Both the position numbers and the translations under genes were made by a program. 42,520 nt of DNA from Penium margaritaceum. Its lineage: Eukaryota > Streptophyta > Zygnematophyceae > Desmidiales > Peniaceae. The notes beneath the pieces are model-generated. The model saw nothing but the letters and a program-made list of their open reading frames with translations, searched no databases and was not told the DNA's origin. Positions within the stretch are counted from its first letter, which is position 1; each line of letters opens with the position of its first letter. Location: positions 58,682 to 101,201 of the forward strand of contig SZWC01009582.1 in assembly GCA_023375785.1 (NCBI GenBank), given 5' to 3'. Positions 1-9,600 of the stretch are shown one piece after another.

Positions 1-259
1 CGAGGCACAGCTCAGCCGTGCGTTCTGCCGCACGACGCAACAAAAGCAGAAGAGCAGACTTTCTCGACTATGGAAAGGACACACTTTTTTTCCCGATGAG
101 CCAGATTCAGTCTGTCACGGTGCTCGTACTGCCAGCTCGCTCGCTCGCTCTCTCCCACATTCAAATCGTTCGGCAGACACACTTCGCAGTACTGTCTGGA
201 GTAGCTCCTCGGACCTCCTCCCGGGCTAGCTCTGCACTCATTCACTCTGAAAGGGACAC

Positions 260-335
260 CGCAAACGCAAACGCAAACGCAAACGCAAACGCAAACGCGA
301 ACGCAAACACAAACGCAAACGCAAACGCAAACGCA
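260..335 (+). repeat. Hexanucleotide microsatellite (CAAACG)n
   Basis: About twelve near-perfect copies of the six-base unit CAAACG run head to tail, with a few substitutions (a CGAACG and an ACAAAC variant). Because the unit is two codons long, it leaves open frames on both strands (Asn-Ala on plus, Val-Cys on minus). These should not be taken as protein-coding evidence. Confidence 0.95.
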
Positions 336-457
336 GAAATTTGGTGACCGCTGCACTTCAGCCACACGGGCTATGGATGTCTGTCGCGCCGCCACATGGT
401 GTGGCGACGCGACATACATCTGTAGCCCGTGTGAGCGGGGTTGGGGCCCCCAACTTG

Positions 458-497
458 GGGGGGAAGGGGTGGGAGGGGGGGGGGGGGGGGGGGGGGG
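458..497 (+). repeat. Poly-G tract, G-quadruplex-prone
   Basis: A G-rich stretch ends in an uninterrupted run of 23 G (475-497), preceded by shorter G runs separated by single A or T or by AA. Such a tract can form a G-quadruplex and is prone to polymerase slippage, so its exact length is unreliable. Confidence 0.9.
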
Positions 498-1067
498 CGC
501 TCAGTGCTAGGTTCCCTAGAAGATTCGTCTTTCCGAAGCGAGAAACCACGTCGTGCGAAATAGCACGATCACGCTTCGCGTTGTGAGCAAAACGTGATAG
601 AGCTTACAGGTTCGGAGCGAGCTGCAGCTTACATCTTCCGTGAAAAGGGGGCCACAGCAGCGACGAAGACCTTCATGAGCGTGGGCATGCATGCCCATGA
701 TGATAGTTCCTTCCGAGAACCAACAGACCGTACCTGCCTGACCGCCGGAGGGCCTCCACGCGGCACGAGGTTCGAGGCGAAGCGGCCCTCGGCGCGCAAA
801 AAGCGGCGAGGGCTGGCGCTCAAGCAGCCATTGCAGCAGCCTTGTGGCCTCGTGGAACGGGCCTGGCCCTTGCCCTCGAACACGAGCAGTGCTAGCGGCC
901 CGCGAGCTACCGCTCCATGCGGAGCCGGTGGTGAAGTAGAGATAGAACTGCGAGCCAGGCTTACCAGTATCGTGCATTGCAGCGAAACACCATCATCATC
1001 ATCCTGGCCAGTGCCGATCGGACGACTTGCACAAGCACTCCCCACCGCTGCCTCCGAAGTTGCAGAG

Positions 1068-1122
1068 CGTGCATGCGCTCGTTGCAGCGCATGCACGCGC
1101 TCGTTGCAGCGCATGCACGGCA
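1068..1122 (+). repeat. Short tandem repeat of about 20-22 bp
   Basis: The motif GCATGC(AC)GCGCTCGTTGCAGC occurs two and a half times in direct succession. It contains the palindrome GCATGC, so single strands could also fold. No function is assigned. Confidence 0.8.
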
Positions 1123-1708
1123 ACGAGGGCTCGAGTGGACGAGGGCCGGGGACCGCCTCAGGCTCGGACCGCCGCTCCTGGGGCCAACGAAGAGCGGTCC
1201 GTCATTGACGACGAGCCGCCCAGCTACGCGCCGCAACCGGCAAACACAGCTCTCGCGAAGATTTGAAACCGGCTTTCGGGAGAATCTCTCCTAGCTGCGC
1301 TTTAGGTGCATGCTTCGCAGACTGGACCGTAGAAAGGCGGCTGGTAAACGCAGGAATCGATCTTTGAACGTTGTCCGACAGTGCTATACACCTTTTCATG
1401 GAGGAATTCCTGCGCCCACACACCTCAACCTGCCTATCCATCATTTTTATCACCTTTAGGATACACGTGCAATCAATCAAGTCCGAAATAGATTTTCCCT
1501 ATCACAAACGAACATCAAGCCTCCAACTATCGACATTCGCACGTGGTTGGTAGGAAATTATATTTTTTTAGATTAATATTTTAATCCAAAGTTTTTGTGT
1601 GTGGAGCCCGCAGGGATCATAGAACAAAAGAAGCAACAAGTTATTCCAAACGCCTGAACATTCAAGGGCCGAGCCACTCTACGTGGACAAATGTAAGGCT
1701 TACACTCT

Positions 1709-2320
1709 TGTTACTAGAATAAGTTGCTCACGCAACATTGTTAGAGGACAACAATGAGCTGGAGAGTGTCGCGCGCCATAGATGTGGTAGGGTTTGCCTT
1801 TGAATCAATCGTCACAACCAAGAGGGGGAGAGAGAGCGAGAGTCTAAATCGTCGGTGAGTGCACACCCACACCAAGCAACAGCTTGAGTGAGCATACACC
1901 GCCATCCGGGGGTCGAGCCCAACCTCTCCGCTTTACACGAGGGTGGCTTCTCACTGGTGTGAGGCCAGAAACCGACATGGTGGCCCTAAAGGCTAAGTAT
2001 CCGGGATAACATGCAGCTCCCCCAAAACACCCAGAGGCAAACCATGATGCAGGCAGCGGCAATGAGAGTTTATGAGGCCTAGCATCTACCAAATCATAAC
2101 GGTATAGTCTAATATGAGCCATGCTTGTGCGGGAGGGCACTCCAGAGTAGATTGACAACTGCTTGATTAGCCTAGAGTCAATAGCAATGGCGCTCTTGGG
2201 CGACGGTTCCCCAGGTATGGCCATGGTCACTCACTTAATCTGTAAATGTGTGTGCCATGGAGAACGAGACAAGAGGGACTAGAGATGTGAGTGGTCGACA
2301 AACAGAACACAAATCCAACA
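1709..2320 (-). repeat. Copia-A 3' LTR (612 bp)
   Basis: It begins TGTTACTAG and ends TCCAACA on the plus strand, giving the TGTT...AACA inverted ends usual for copia LTRs. It aligns along its length with 9601-10224; the block around 1851-2230 aligns closely with 9752-10135. The adjoining C run at 2321-2326 is the polypurine tract on the other strand, which fixes this as the 3' LTR. Confidence 0.9.
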
Positions 2321-2328
2321 CCCCCCAT
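2321..2328 (-). other. Copia-A polypurine tract
   Basis: On the minus strand this reads ATGGGGGG, immediately followed by the LTR start TGTTGG. A purine run directly next to the 3' LTR is the plus-strand priming site in LTR retrotransposons. Confidence 0.8.
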
Positions 2329-2439
2329 GACCCGCAGACAAACATCCCACAAGCAGTTGTAGAATGGCACACACATCATGACACCGAGGTGTCAACTAGA
2401 CAGGCATACACCGAGCACCGCACCCTGGGTCATGGGGAC

Positions 2440-3110
2440 AGGTAAGGCCGACAGCATAGACGCACACTTGAACACATTCATGTTGCGTGCCTTGGTGAGA
2501 AAGTCAGCCCTCTGTTATCATGTATCCACCCAAGCCACTCGGACTATGCTAGCGACAAGGCACTCATGAACAAAGTGATGCCCCACATTGATATGTTTGG
2601 TGCTTGGTCCCTGCTTTCTGCAATGGCTTTCGTGCTTTGATTGTCAAAGCACATAGTGATGTAGCGAATGGGGACAGGTAGTTGCTGCATGAGGAGAGAG
2701 AGCCAGACAGCTTCACACATACCTCTGCCAAGAGCCACGCACTCAGTCTCAGCTATGCTGCAAGTAACATACCCTTCTTTTTTGCTACTCTAAGAAACAG
2801 CGATTCCACCAATCATGTAAACACATCCTGTTCTACTGCGTGCATCAGTGTCACGTGCTCAGTCGCTGTCACTGGACCCATCAACAACAACCGAGGGATG
2901 TGCACGAAAGTATAGCCCAACTCATTGTCTGGAGAGTGCACCGTGCACCACGCGCAATGCGGCCTCAAAGTGGCGCTGTCGGGGGCACTGGGAGAACTGA
3001 GAGAGAAATTTCACAACAAAGGCAACAACATCACGAGTAGTGGTGGAAAAGGTACATCCAGGAGCCAATCACCCTGAAGTTATCCATCACGTCCATAGTC
3101 TCCCTAGTGT
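2440..3110 (-). pseudogene. pol: Copia-A RNase H domain, broken
   Basis: This is the C-terminal part of the copia polyprotein, which would degrade RNA in RNA:DNA hybrids during reverse transcription. Visible blocks, reading right to left, are the VIGS-MYL block that ends the RT region, a D-rich block with RSRTGCV, a block ending SSKKEG, a VALG block, the CFDNQS block (2544-2738) and a worn FLTKA end. Two in-frame stops replace tryptophans that are conserved in the family: TGA at 2859-2861 and TAG at 2790-2792. Both fit single G-to-A changes on the coding strand. No functional product is expected. Confidence 0.8.
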
Positions 3111-3249
3111 TGACAACTGTGAGGACTTCAACGGTAACTAACACATCGGGGTCATGGGTGTAGTAGCTGAGGGGACAGTCGTGAGAAGCGGTCCAAACCG
3201 CTCCCCCAGGTTGCGGGCACACGCAGCCGGATGGACGTGTAAGGTGAGG

Positions 3250-4010
3250 CACGAGAGATTACGCTCTAGCTTCATGCCTAGAAAGACAGGAGCAGGACCA
3301 AAGTCCTTCATCTTGTATACAAACTGTAAGAGAGCCTTTGCGGACTGGACCGCTGTGACGTTGGGAGAGGTAGACAAAGGTCATCCACATAGCTCCCTAA
3401 GGACAGCAACAAGTTGTCCTTAGGGAGCACTTAGGAACAAGGCGGGGTCTACAGTGCTCCTCCTGAAGCCCCCTTTCTTCATAGTTATTGTAATTTCCTG
3501 GTTTGAACAACGTGCTAACTGGTTGAGCCCATCAAGGGCCTGGCGCAGACGACATACATGATTTGTTCCATCTGTGGAGCCGGATGGCTGCACCATGTAG
3601 ATTTCCTTGTCAAGTTTGCCATGGGGGAAAACATTATTGACATCCATCTATTCGAGTTCCCAATCATGCTAGGCCACAAAGCTCCATACTGTCTTGGCAG
3701 TGTTGTAGCGACCAACTAGGGCAAACATCTCATCAAAGTCAACCCCGGGGACTTGAAAGAATCCTTTTACTATGATTCTTGCCTTGTATTGTTGAACAGA
3801 CTTGTCGAGATTCAGCTTTTGCTGGCACACCCACTTTGGGACCATTGCTTTGTGTCCTTGAAGGACAACCAGCTCGTACACACCATGCTCAGAGAAGGTG
3901 TCAATTTCCACTTGCATAACCTGCTCGTATAGAGTGGATTCAGACGCATTACGAGCACCATGAACTGTCAGGGGTTTAGGTGGAATAGGGGACCGACTAG
4001 CAGCTGCAGA
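3250..4010 (-). pseudogene. pol: Copia-A reverse transcriptase domain, frameshifted
   Basis: This is the RNA-dependent DNA polymerase of the element. In order from the right it shows a KWV block, YKARI with KGF, DFDEMFA, then MDVNN with KLDKEIYMVQP and a GL-Q block, and then the catalytic YVDD motif at 3380-3391, which is intact. A KDFG with FLGM block follows (3138-3377). These blocks fall in different frames (3669-4511, 3420-3647, 3138-3377), so at least two frameshifts separate them. The active-site aspartates survive although the gene is dead. Confidence 0.9.
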
Positions 4011-4251
4011 GCATAAGGCAACATACCAAGCATCGGACGATTCAAGGGCCAAGCAAAACTCCTGCTCAATGAGAGAGTAGTTAAAAGAGGTACTGGGATG
4101 CACAACAGACACAACAGTGGGTGAGGAGGTTATCACTAGGCCAAGGACACAGAGAACAGGATCACCCAAGACGACAAGGCCGGTGTGAGAGGGAAGTGCA
4201 CAAAGGCGGCCACCCCGAGTATAGGGAGAAATGGGAGGTACATAAGAGATA

Positions 4252-4467
4252 GATGGTTCACACATAGCAGGTGGGACAGATGCAGCAGATTGCTCAGGAG
4301 CACCAGATGGTAGATAAGAGGCAGATGGCTCAGATGTAGCAAGCGGCACAAAAGAGACAGAGGGCTCAAGGGCAGCAAGGGATGGAGACAAGGAAGATGA
4401 CTTAGAAGTTGCAGGTGGCAGACAAGCGAGAGATGGCTCAGAGGCAGAAAGCACACGGGCTGTAGAC
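4252..4467 (-). repeat. 36-bp tandem repeat in Copia-A integrase-RT linker
   Basis: Six units start at 4252, 4288, 4324, 4360, 4396 and 4432, each exactly 36 bp apart. On the minus strand each encodes twelve residues of the type SEPS followed by a PP/LA block, inside the open frame 3669-4511. This is the variable serine/proline-rich linker between integrase and RT. It evidently grew by in-frame minisatellite duplication, and the unit length remained a multiple of three. Confidence 0.85.
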
Positions 4468-4528
4468 GGTGAAGAAACGGAGTTATGAGAGGAGGGTGAT
4501 AGAAGCACCAAGGGGACAACGGCGCATC

Positions 4529-4577
<49 letters not shown>

Positions 4578-4679
4578 NGAGAGATGGCTCAGAGGCAGAA
4601 AGCACACGGGCTGTAGACGGTGAAGAAACGGAGTTATGAGAGGAGGGTGATAGAAGCACCAAGGGGACAACGGCGCATC

Positions 4680-4726
<47 letters not shown>

Positions 4727-4728
4727 GT
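4428..4728. repeat. 150-bp exact duplication around the N at 4578 (assembly artefact)
   Basis: The block 4428-4577 ends at the single N (4578) and appears to repeat from 4579 to 4728. Each copy ends in a (GA)n run (about 4531-4577 and 4683-4728). A lone N between two matching copies is what an unmerged contig overlap looks like, here in a GA microsatellite that is hard to assemble. The second copy is probably not in the genome. Confidence 0.85.
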
Positions 4729-4779
4729 GCCTCCCCCATCCCAAGAGGGTAGAGGGAGAGAACCCAAAGAGAAACAAGG

Positions 4780-5560
4780 AATGTCGTATTCCAAAAAATG
4801 CTCATAGAAGAGAGCATTGTGAGACTTGATCACACAATAAGGCATAGGATCTCAGAAGCACCAGACCTTGGAGAAAGGTGAAAAACCAAGAAAGGCACAA
4901 AGACGACCATGGAGAGAGAGTTTGCCATCTTGGTGGTTGGCGGGAAGCCAAACAGAGGCAACGAACCCTTAGACACAAGCAAGGCGAAGATCGCCACAGC
5001 GGCCTATCTAGCGCTCAAAGGCGGTGACATTGCGAGGGAGAGGAACTTGAGGGACATGGTTCTATACCCAGGTCATGCAAGACATGGCTTCAAAAGCAAA
5101 GAGAGAAGACTGAAAAGATGGGGAGAGAATGGAGGGAATACAATCAATAAGTGTGCGGTTCCAGTGTTTGGAAATACTGTTTTGTTGGGGCGTGCAAGGA
5201 GCAGAGGACTCAAAAGATTCAAGGAAACAAGAGGTGGGACCAAAGAATTCTCCACTCCTATTGCTCCGGAAGACATGCAAGGGACAAAGACAGGCGCGCT
5301 CGGTTTAGGGAAGCCATGTTTCAAGAACCTCAGTCACGTCACTTTTGTGGCAATGGGCCAAGAGCCATTGTTACCACGAGAAGTCATCAGTCAAACAAGA
5401 GACATAGCAACCAAGGCCACCAAGGAATTTGTGAGGCAAGGGACACATGACGTTAGCGTGGACCAGGTCAAGAAGGTGTGATGTAGTGAACTTAACTGCT
5501 ATGAATGGGGAGCGGTCCATTTTTCCACTAGCACAGTGGAGGCAAGTAGTGGAGCACAAT
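4780..5560 (-). pseudogene. pol: Copia-A integrase, all three catalytic residues lost
   Basis: This enzyme would insert the element's cDNA into the host genome. From the right, the zinc-binding end shows CLHC, then GKM and SPF. The core follows with an HANV block, a SCLTDDFS block and an FRSN-SGEF block, then PQQNS and a WNRT block. A worn C-terminal GFSP region lies toward 4780. The three positions expected to be Asp, Asp and Glu are Asn (5452-5454), Asn (5260-5262) and Lys (5167-5169). They share one frame and are 64 and 31 residues apart. Copia-D has 64 and 35, so about four residues are missing here. Each change fits one G-to-A transition on the coding strand. Confidence 0.88.
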
Positions 5561-5569
5561 TGTGCACAC

Positions 5570-6300
5570 GTGGCAGAGTCAAGGCGGACAGTAGGTCAGA
5601 GGCACAAGAGACTCTGAATGGCAGTACTTTGAATGTGAAAGAGACAGCGATGCAAGAGATCTGCTTGCACAAGCGACAATGTTGGTACAACGTGAACAAG
5701 AGAAAAGACAGTGAAGATGATGGGCAAGACAGTGGCGCACAAAACAAGCGGTCAGAACACACATCACAAAGAACAACACAGCCAGATGAACGAAACACAA
5801 GAGAACCAAAGCCCCGGCTAGACGATAAGTCCATACCCATGTCGTCAAAGGTGCTGACGGAGAGGATGCTAACCTCGAGATCAAGTACGTACAACATATC
5901 AAGAAGAAAGAGGTTCCTACCGGGACCAACAAAGCGGACAACACCAATACCTTGAACAGGAAGCAGTTGGCCAGAACCAGTCTGGAAAAAGCAAACGAAG
6001 CCAACCGGGCCGAGAGAAACAAAAGAAAAATGACATGAGGTCATGTCATGGATGGCGTCAGAGTCAATGATCCAGAAAACGGAGGCAATATAAGAAGAGG
6101 GGACAAAAAAGCAGATAACAAGTGTCCCAAGTGGGGGAATATGTAACAGGTGACCAAGAGGAGAAGGAAACTTGTGAGACTTCCAGTCCTCCATCCAAGA
6201 GCAGTCATCCGGCAAGGTTCCCTTAACACACCCTGACCAGGAGCTACCAAGAGCCACATCAGACTCACAGACAAATACATGAGATGGGCCACTCACACTC
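5570..6300 (-). pseudogene. pol: Copia-A aspartic protease and pre-integrase region
   Basis: The pepsin-like retroviral protease would cut the Gag-Pol polyprotein. The active-site block at 6039-6074 reads WIIDSDAIHDMT. The usual Asp-Ser-Gly has become Asp-Ser-Asp, which would be expected to abolish activity. Downstream lie a GIGVVRF flap-like block, a MLYVLDLE block and an ILSVSTF block, all typical of the copia protease end, within an open frame of 333 codons (5499-6500). That the frame stays open shows how uneven the decay is across the element. Confidence 0.85.
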
Positions 6301-6523
6301 TCACCTCCTTGAGAACGAAGCTGGAGGATTTTGGTGAGATGCCGCTCAAGGACGCGCACCTCATCACGACGGTCAACAGAGCAGTCGGAGGAGCGAGTGT
6401 CACAAAATTGGCCATCGTCCCGAGGCCAAAAAGGCACAGAGTAGTGGATGGACGGGGCCCATAGTAGGACGGGCCGGAGGGAGGAGGCACCTAACCCCAA
6501 GTGCCAGCCGGAGTGACGGGTAG

Positions 6524-6941
6524 CTAGAGGGGTGCAAGAGTGGTGCTGAGAGCCGAGATAGAGGAGGAAGAGGATGAGGGTGAGACTACTATCGCAATAC
6601 CTGTGGCAGCTGGAGAGGAGTTGATGCCAATACGAGCCCAGTGAGCACGCATGGCAGAAGCGAGATGGGCATCATAGCGAGGTGCTGTACACTTCAGGAC
6701 AGAGTGTCCAGAAGCACCACAGTTCCAACACGTGACCTTTGTGGGGGTAGCAAGGGCATTAGATAACTTGTCGCCGCGGCCACGGCTTTGCCGCGTCCAC
6801 GTCCTGACCCTCCACCCCGGTCGCGGTGAGCACCTTGAGTGGTGTGGGTGACAACAATGGAGGGAGAAGATGGAGTGGAGATAACAGTTGCAAGGGAGGA
6901 GGATGATGTGGTGGTGACGGCCGCTAGGACTGCATGATGGA
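6524..6941 (-). pseudogene. gag: Copia-A Gag C-terminus with CCHC zinc knuckle
   Basis: This is the nucleocapsid part of Gag, which binds and packages element RNA. The knuckle at 6689-6730 reads CWNCGASGHSVLKC, a perfect C-X2-C-X4-H-X4-C. It is preceded by an Arg/Gly-rich basic stretch (around 6770-6830) and followed by a serine-rich tail. The frame stays open from 7057 to 6524, but the upstream part runs into the duplicated block beginning at 6942. Confidence 0.88.
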
Positions 6942-7564
6942 GACTTTGTTTGGCAATTTTCTCCACTAGTTGGTGAGCCAAGCAGCGTTGAACTTGTAGA
7001 GTGGTCCAATCCTTGGATGCGAATTAGCGGGAATTGGGGTAGCAACAAGGTGCTCAAGTTCAGGTTGGGAGATATGCCAATACAATTCAGAGAGCTCGGG
7101 GATAAGACCAGTGACTATGGATAGACAGGTAGGAAAAGGGCTACATGTTGTTGTCTCCATGTCACGATGTAAGCACATAATATGCGTCCAGTACTCATTG
7201 GCCAATTTGTCCGTGTGCATGTGAAGAGTGTTGAGCTGCAACGTGAGGGCGCNGACTTTGTTTGGCAATTTTCTCCACTAGTTGGTGAGCCAAGCAGCGT
7301 TGAACTTGTAGAGTGGTCCAATCCTTGGATGCGAATTAGCGGGAATTGGGGTAGCAACAAGGTGCTCAAGTTCAGGTTGGGAGATATGCCAATACAATTC
7401 AGAGAGCTCGGGGATAAGACCAGTGACTATGGATAGACAGGTAGGAAAAGGGCTACATGTTGTTGTCTCCATGTCACGATGTAAGCACATAATATGCGTC
7501 CAGTACTCATTGGCCAATTTGTCCGTGTGCATGTGAAGAGTGTTGAGCTGCAACGTGAGGGCGC
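6942..7564. repeat. 311-bp exact duplication around the N at 7253 (assembly artefact)
   Basis: Positions 6942-7252 and 7254-7564 are the same 311-bp sequence on either side of a single N at 7253. Both copies start at GACTTTG and end at GGGCGC. The duplication cuts and repeats part of the Gag reading frame. A match this long in an otherwise mutated, old element points to an unmerged contig overlap rather than biology. Confidence 0.9.
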
Positions 7565-8375
7565 TTTGAATGAAATGACCCGTAATTGTCTTGTGGAGAT
7601 GAACGAGAGCATAGGCACAAATGGGATCAGCAGGGGTGCCACAAGCCAGGTCAGTAGTGTACGTACCAATGTCGTCTAGCAAAATCTCAGGCTCAGTGTT
7701 GATGGGAGCGCAAACAGCATGGGGGGCCTCCGTGGGCTAAGAGACGAAGGGCAGTTTAGCTGCTAAGTAGCACTCCCACATAAGTTTGCCTTGTGTCCAG
7801 GTACTAAAGCGGGTCTATTAGGAGGAGAAGGAAGTTTTTACGTGAACTGTGGAGATTCACTCCCAAAGTCTTTCTTTCTAGATGGAATAGCACCCAAGCA
7901 AGAGCAGCGGCTAAAAGAGAGGGGGCAATGGGCTTGGTTGCATCATTGGCGGGTACAAAGAACTCAGCTAAGGAAACTTTGTCAGCGATAGTGATAGCAG
8001 CAATGGCAGGCATGGTACGCAAATGCTCGTTAACCAAGTTGGTCACATTTGTAACGAGTTCCTGTTATACCTCTACACTACTTTGGAACTCTTCTTGTAC
8101 TCTAGAAATGCAGCCTGAACCTGAATGAGAGTAGCTTGAAGGGCCTTGATTTTTTCTTTAGGCACAGGCATAGTGTGAGAGAATGAGCAACCAAAGAGAG
8201 ATGTGAGATGAGCAGGGAGAAGAGAGGGAGAGAGGGTACGCTCACCAAAATAGCGTTGTGAGAGCAGATAGAAGAGAAGGGGCACCACCATAGTCGTAAA
8301 AGAGAACAAGACGGCCACCCACATGGTGCTTGCCACAAGAAGAAAGAGAAGGCCTATGACAGTGGCACCTGCCAC
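7278..8375 (-). pseudogene. gag: Copia-A Gag central (capsid) region, broken
   Basis: Open frames at 8375-8073, 8046-7804 and 7682-7278 run in the Gag direction between the N-terminal Gag frame and the zinc knuckle. The last has the helical pattern of copia Gag (an LNTLHMHTDKL block, a YWTHI block, a GLIPEL block). This is the shell-forming part of copia Gag proteins. Frames change at least twice and the 3' end is duplicated artificially. The assignment of 7804-8375 rests on position; only 7278-7682 looks like Gag by pattern. Confidence 0.6.
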
Positions 8376-8545
8376 CGCTACGGATGCAGAGATGACGAGG
8401 ATACCTATGTTAACGTGATGAGTGAGGTCACGGAGTGCATCTGTAGGGGTCAGGATTGCTGCTACACTGGAAGCAAGAATAAAGCCGACGTTGCTTGAGG
8501 TTCCACTGGCTATAGAGGCTACAACGGTGGCAACAGCAATAACAA

Positions 8546-9274
8546 CTATTGTGACCGATGTGGCAATGTTGGCGGCTGCATGAGCAGCAAAGTCAGTGAT
8601 GCTGCTTCGTGCACGTACACGTCGGCCCCTCTACCTAACGCATTTGAGGTCGGTGCTCTGCTTACACGTGCAGTGGCTGAGAATGTGGCGGCTGCACCAA
8701 TTGTGGCATCTAGTATAGCACCGACCAAGGTGATGGGGTATGTGTGGACTTGTAGATAAGGAAAAATACCAAGAACCTCACGTGGCACAGATGGCTAGGT
8801 AGTGTCAGTAACTGCAAGACTGGGAATGTGACTGGAGTTGGGTGCAGAAGCAGGAGTTGCGGCCAACCCGGTGGACTGCATACCTGGAGGAGGCAATGGA
8901 AAATATGGGAGGTCGTCTGCTGTATAAACATGGCCGTTGATTTCATGCTCTGTCGCTTTAGCCTCCTCGGCAAGGTCATCGTGCCAGTACGCAAGGTCGT
9001 GCATACGCACCCAAACTGGTGTGTAGGCTATGTCGCTTTCCAGAGGTAGATCCAAGGTCTGTCAGTCCTCCCACTCCATACGCTCTGCGAGACAAGCTGC
9101 TGTGCGGGGTGAGTCAAGTTCATCGTCTAGAGGACCGTCAAGAGGCAAGGAATCTAGCGTGGCATATGAGACGGTTGCAGGTGCAGCCGGAGATGTGAGA
9201 GGAGATTTGCATTCGCAAGGTCTAGAAAAATGTGTCAACTGTGGTTGTTCCACGAGAGAAGATCTGCGAGGCAT
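8546..9274 (-). pseudogene. gag: Copia-A Gag N-terminal frame with two in-frame stops
   Basis: One frame runs from an ATG at 9274 to 8546, interrupted only by stops at 9062-9064 (TGA) and 8795-8797. It begins MPRRSS about 310 bases inside the PBS, as expected for a Gag start. It contains an acidic, proline-rich first half and an alanine/threonine-rich second half (around 8546-8690). I recognise no named domain; the call rests on position, direction and frame continuity. Confidence 0.6.
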
Positions 9275-9587
9275 CTAAGAGCATGCAGTGGATAACTTAT
9301 AGGCTGAAGACCAGAATGACAGTGGCAAGATGCCAAAGGAAGAGGACAGGTGCGAGTGCTATACTGGCAGTGGTTCATCATACGCAGCTGCCAACAAATG
9401 CCAACTGTACGTGCTGTAGGCTACAGGAGACACCATTGCTTGGGCATGAGGAAAGGTAGGAGGCACTATTGACTCCAATGTTGTGCAGCACAAGAGCTCA
9501 CACCAGGCAAGCAAGATGGCTCGACAATGGGACGACTCCCCACCCACAAGCTGTGAATCAAAAGGAGGTGAGAGGGGTTTATCACCG

Positions 9588-9599
9588 GCTCTGATACCA
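9588..9599 (-). other. Copia-A primer-binding site (initiator tRNA-Met)
   Basis: On the minus strand this reads TGGTATCAGAGC, a perfect complement to the 3' end of plant initiator tRNA-Met, the usual primer of plant Ty1/copia elements. It lies one base inside the right LTR, which fixes that LTR as the 5' one and the element as minus strand. Confidence 0.95.
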
Positions 9600-9600
9600 C

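Larger units (their letters stand above)
1..1708. other. GC-rich flank with simple repeats, no convincing gene
   Basis: This stretch lies left of the Copia-A 3' LTR. Several overlapping open frames of 60-200 codons run on both strands (the longest at 594-1208, plus strand). They overlap each other, lack recognisable domains and are explained by high GC content and simple repeats. I see no LTR, polymerase or tRNA signal here. A host exon cannot be excluded in 590-1240, where base composition is most gene-like, but nothing positively supports one. The part from about 1300 to 1708 is AT-richer and featureless. Confidence 0.5.

Noticed and set aside
260..335. Telomere-like repeat
   Set aside because: CAAACG/CGTTTG is not a known telomere unit and the array is short and internal.
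12..419. Minus-strand frame with Val-Cys repeats, like a cysteine-rich peptide
   Set aside because: The repeat is a translation of the (CAAACG)n microsatellite.
594..1208. Open frame of 204 codons on the plus strand
   Set aside because: No domain or homology is recognisable, it overlaps long frames on the other strand, and it spans a tandem repeat; GC-rich composition explains it.
4909..5481. Plus-strand open frame of 190 codons
   Set aside because: It is antisense to the Copia-A integrase, whose motifs on the minus strand are unmistakable.
6942..7564. Genuine tandem duplication within gag
   Set aside because: The copies match in full and meet at a single N, which points to an assembly join.
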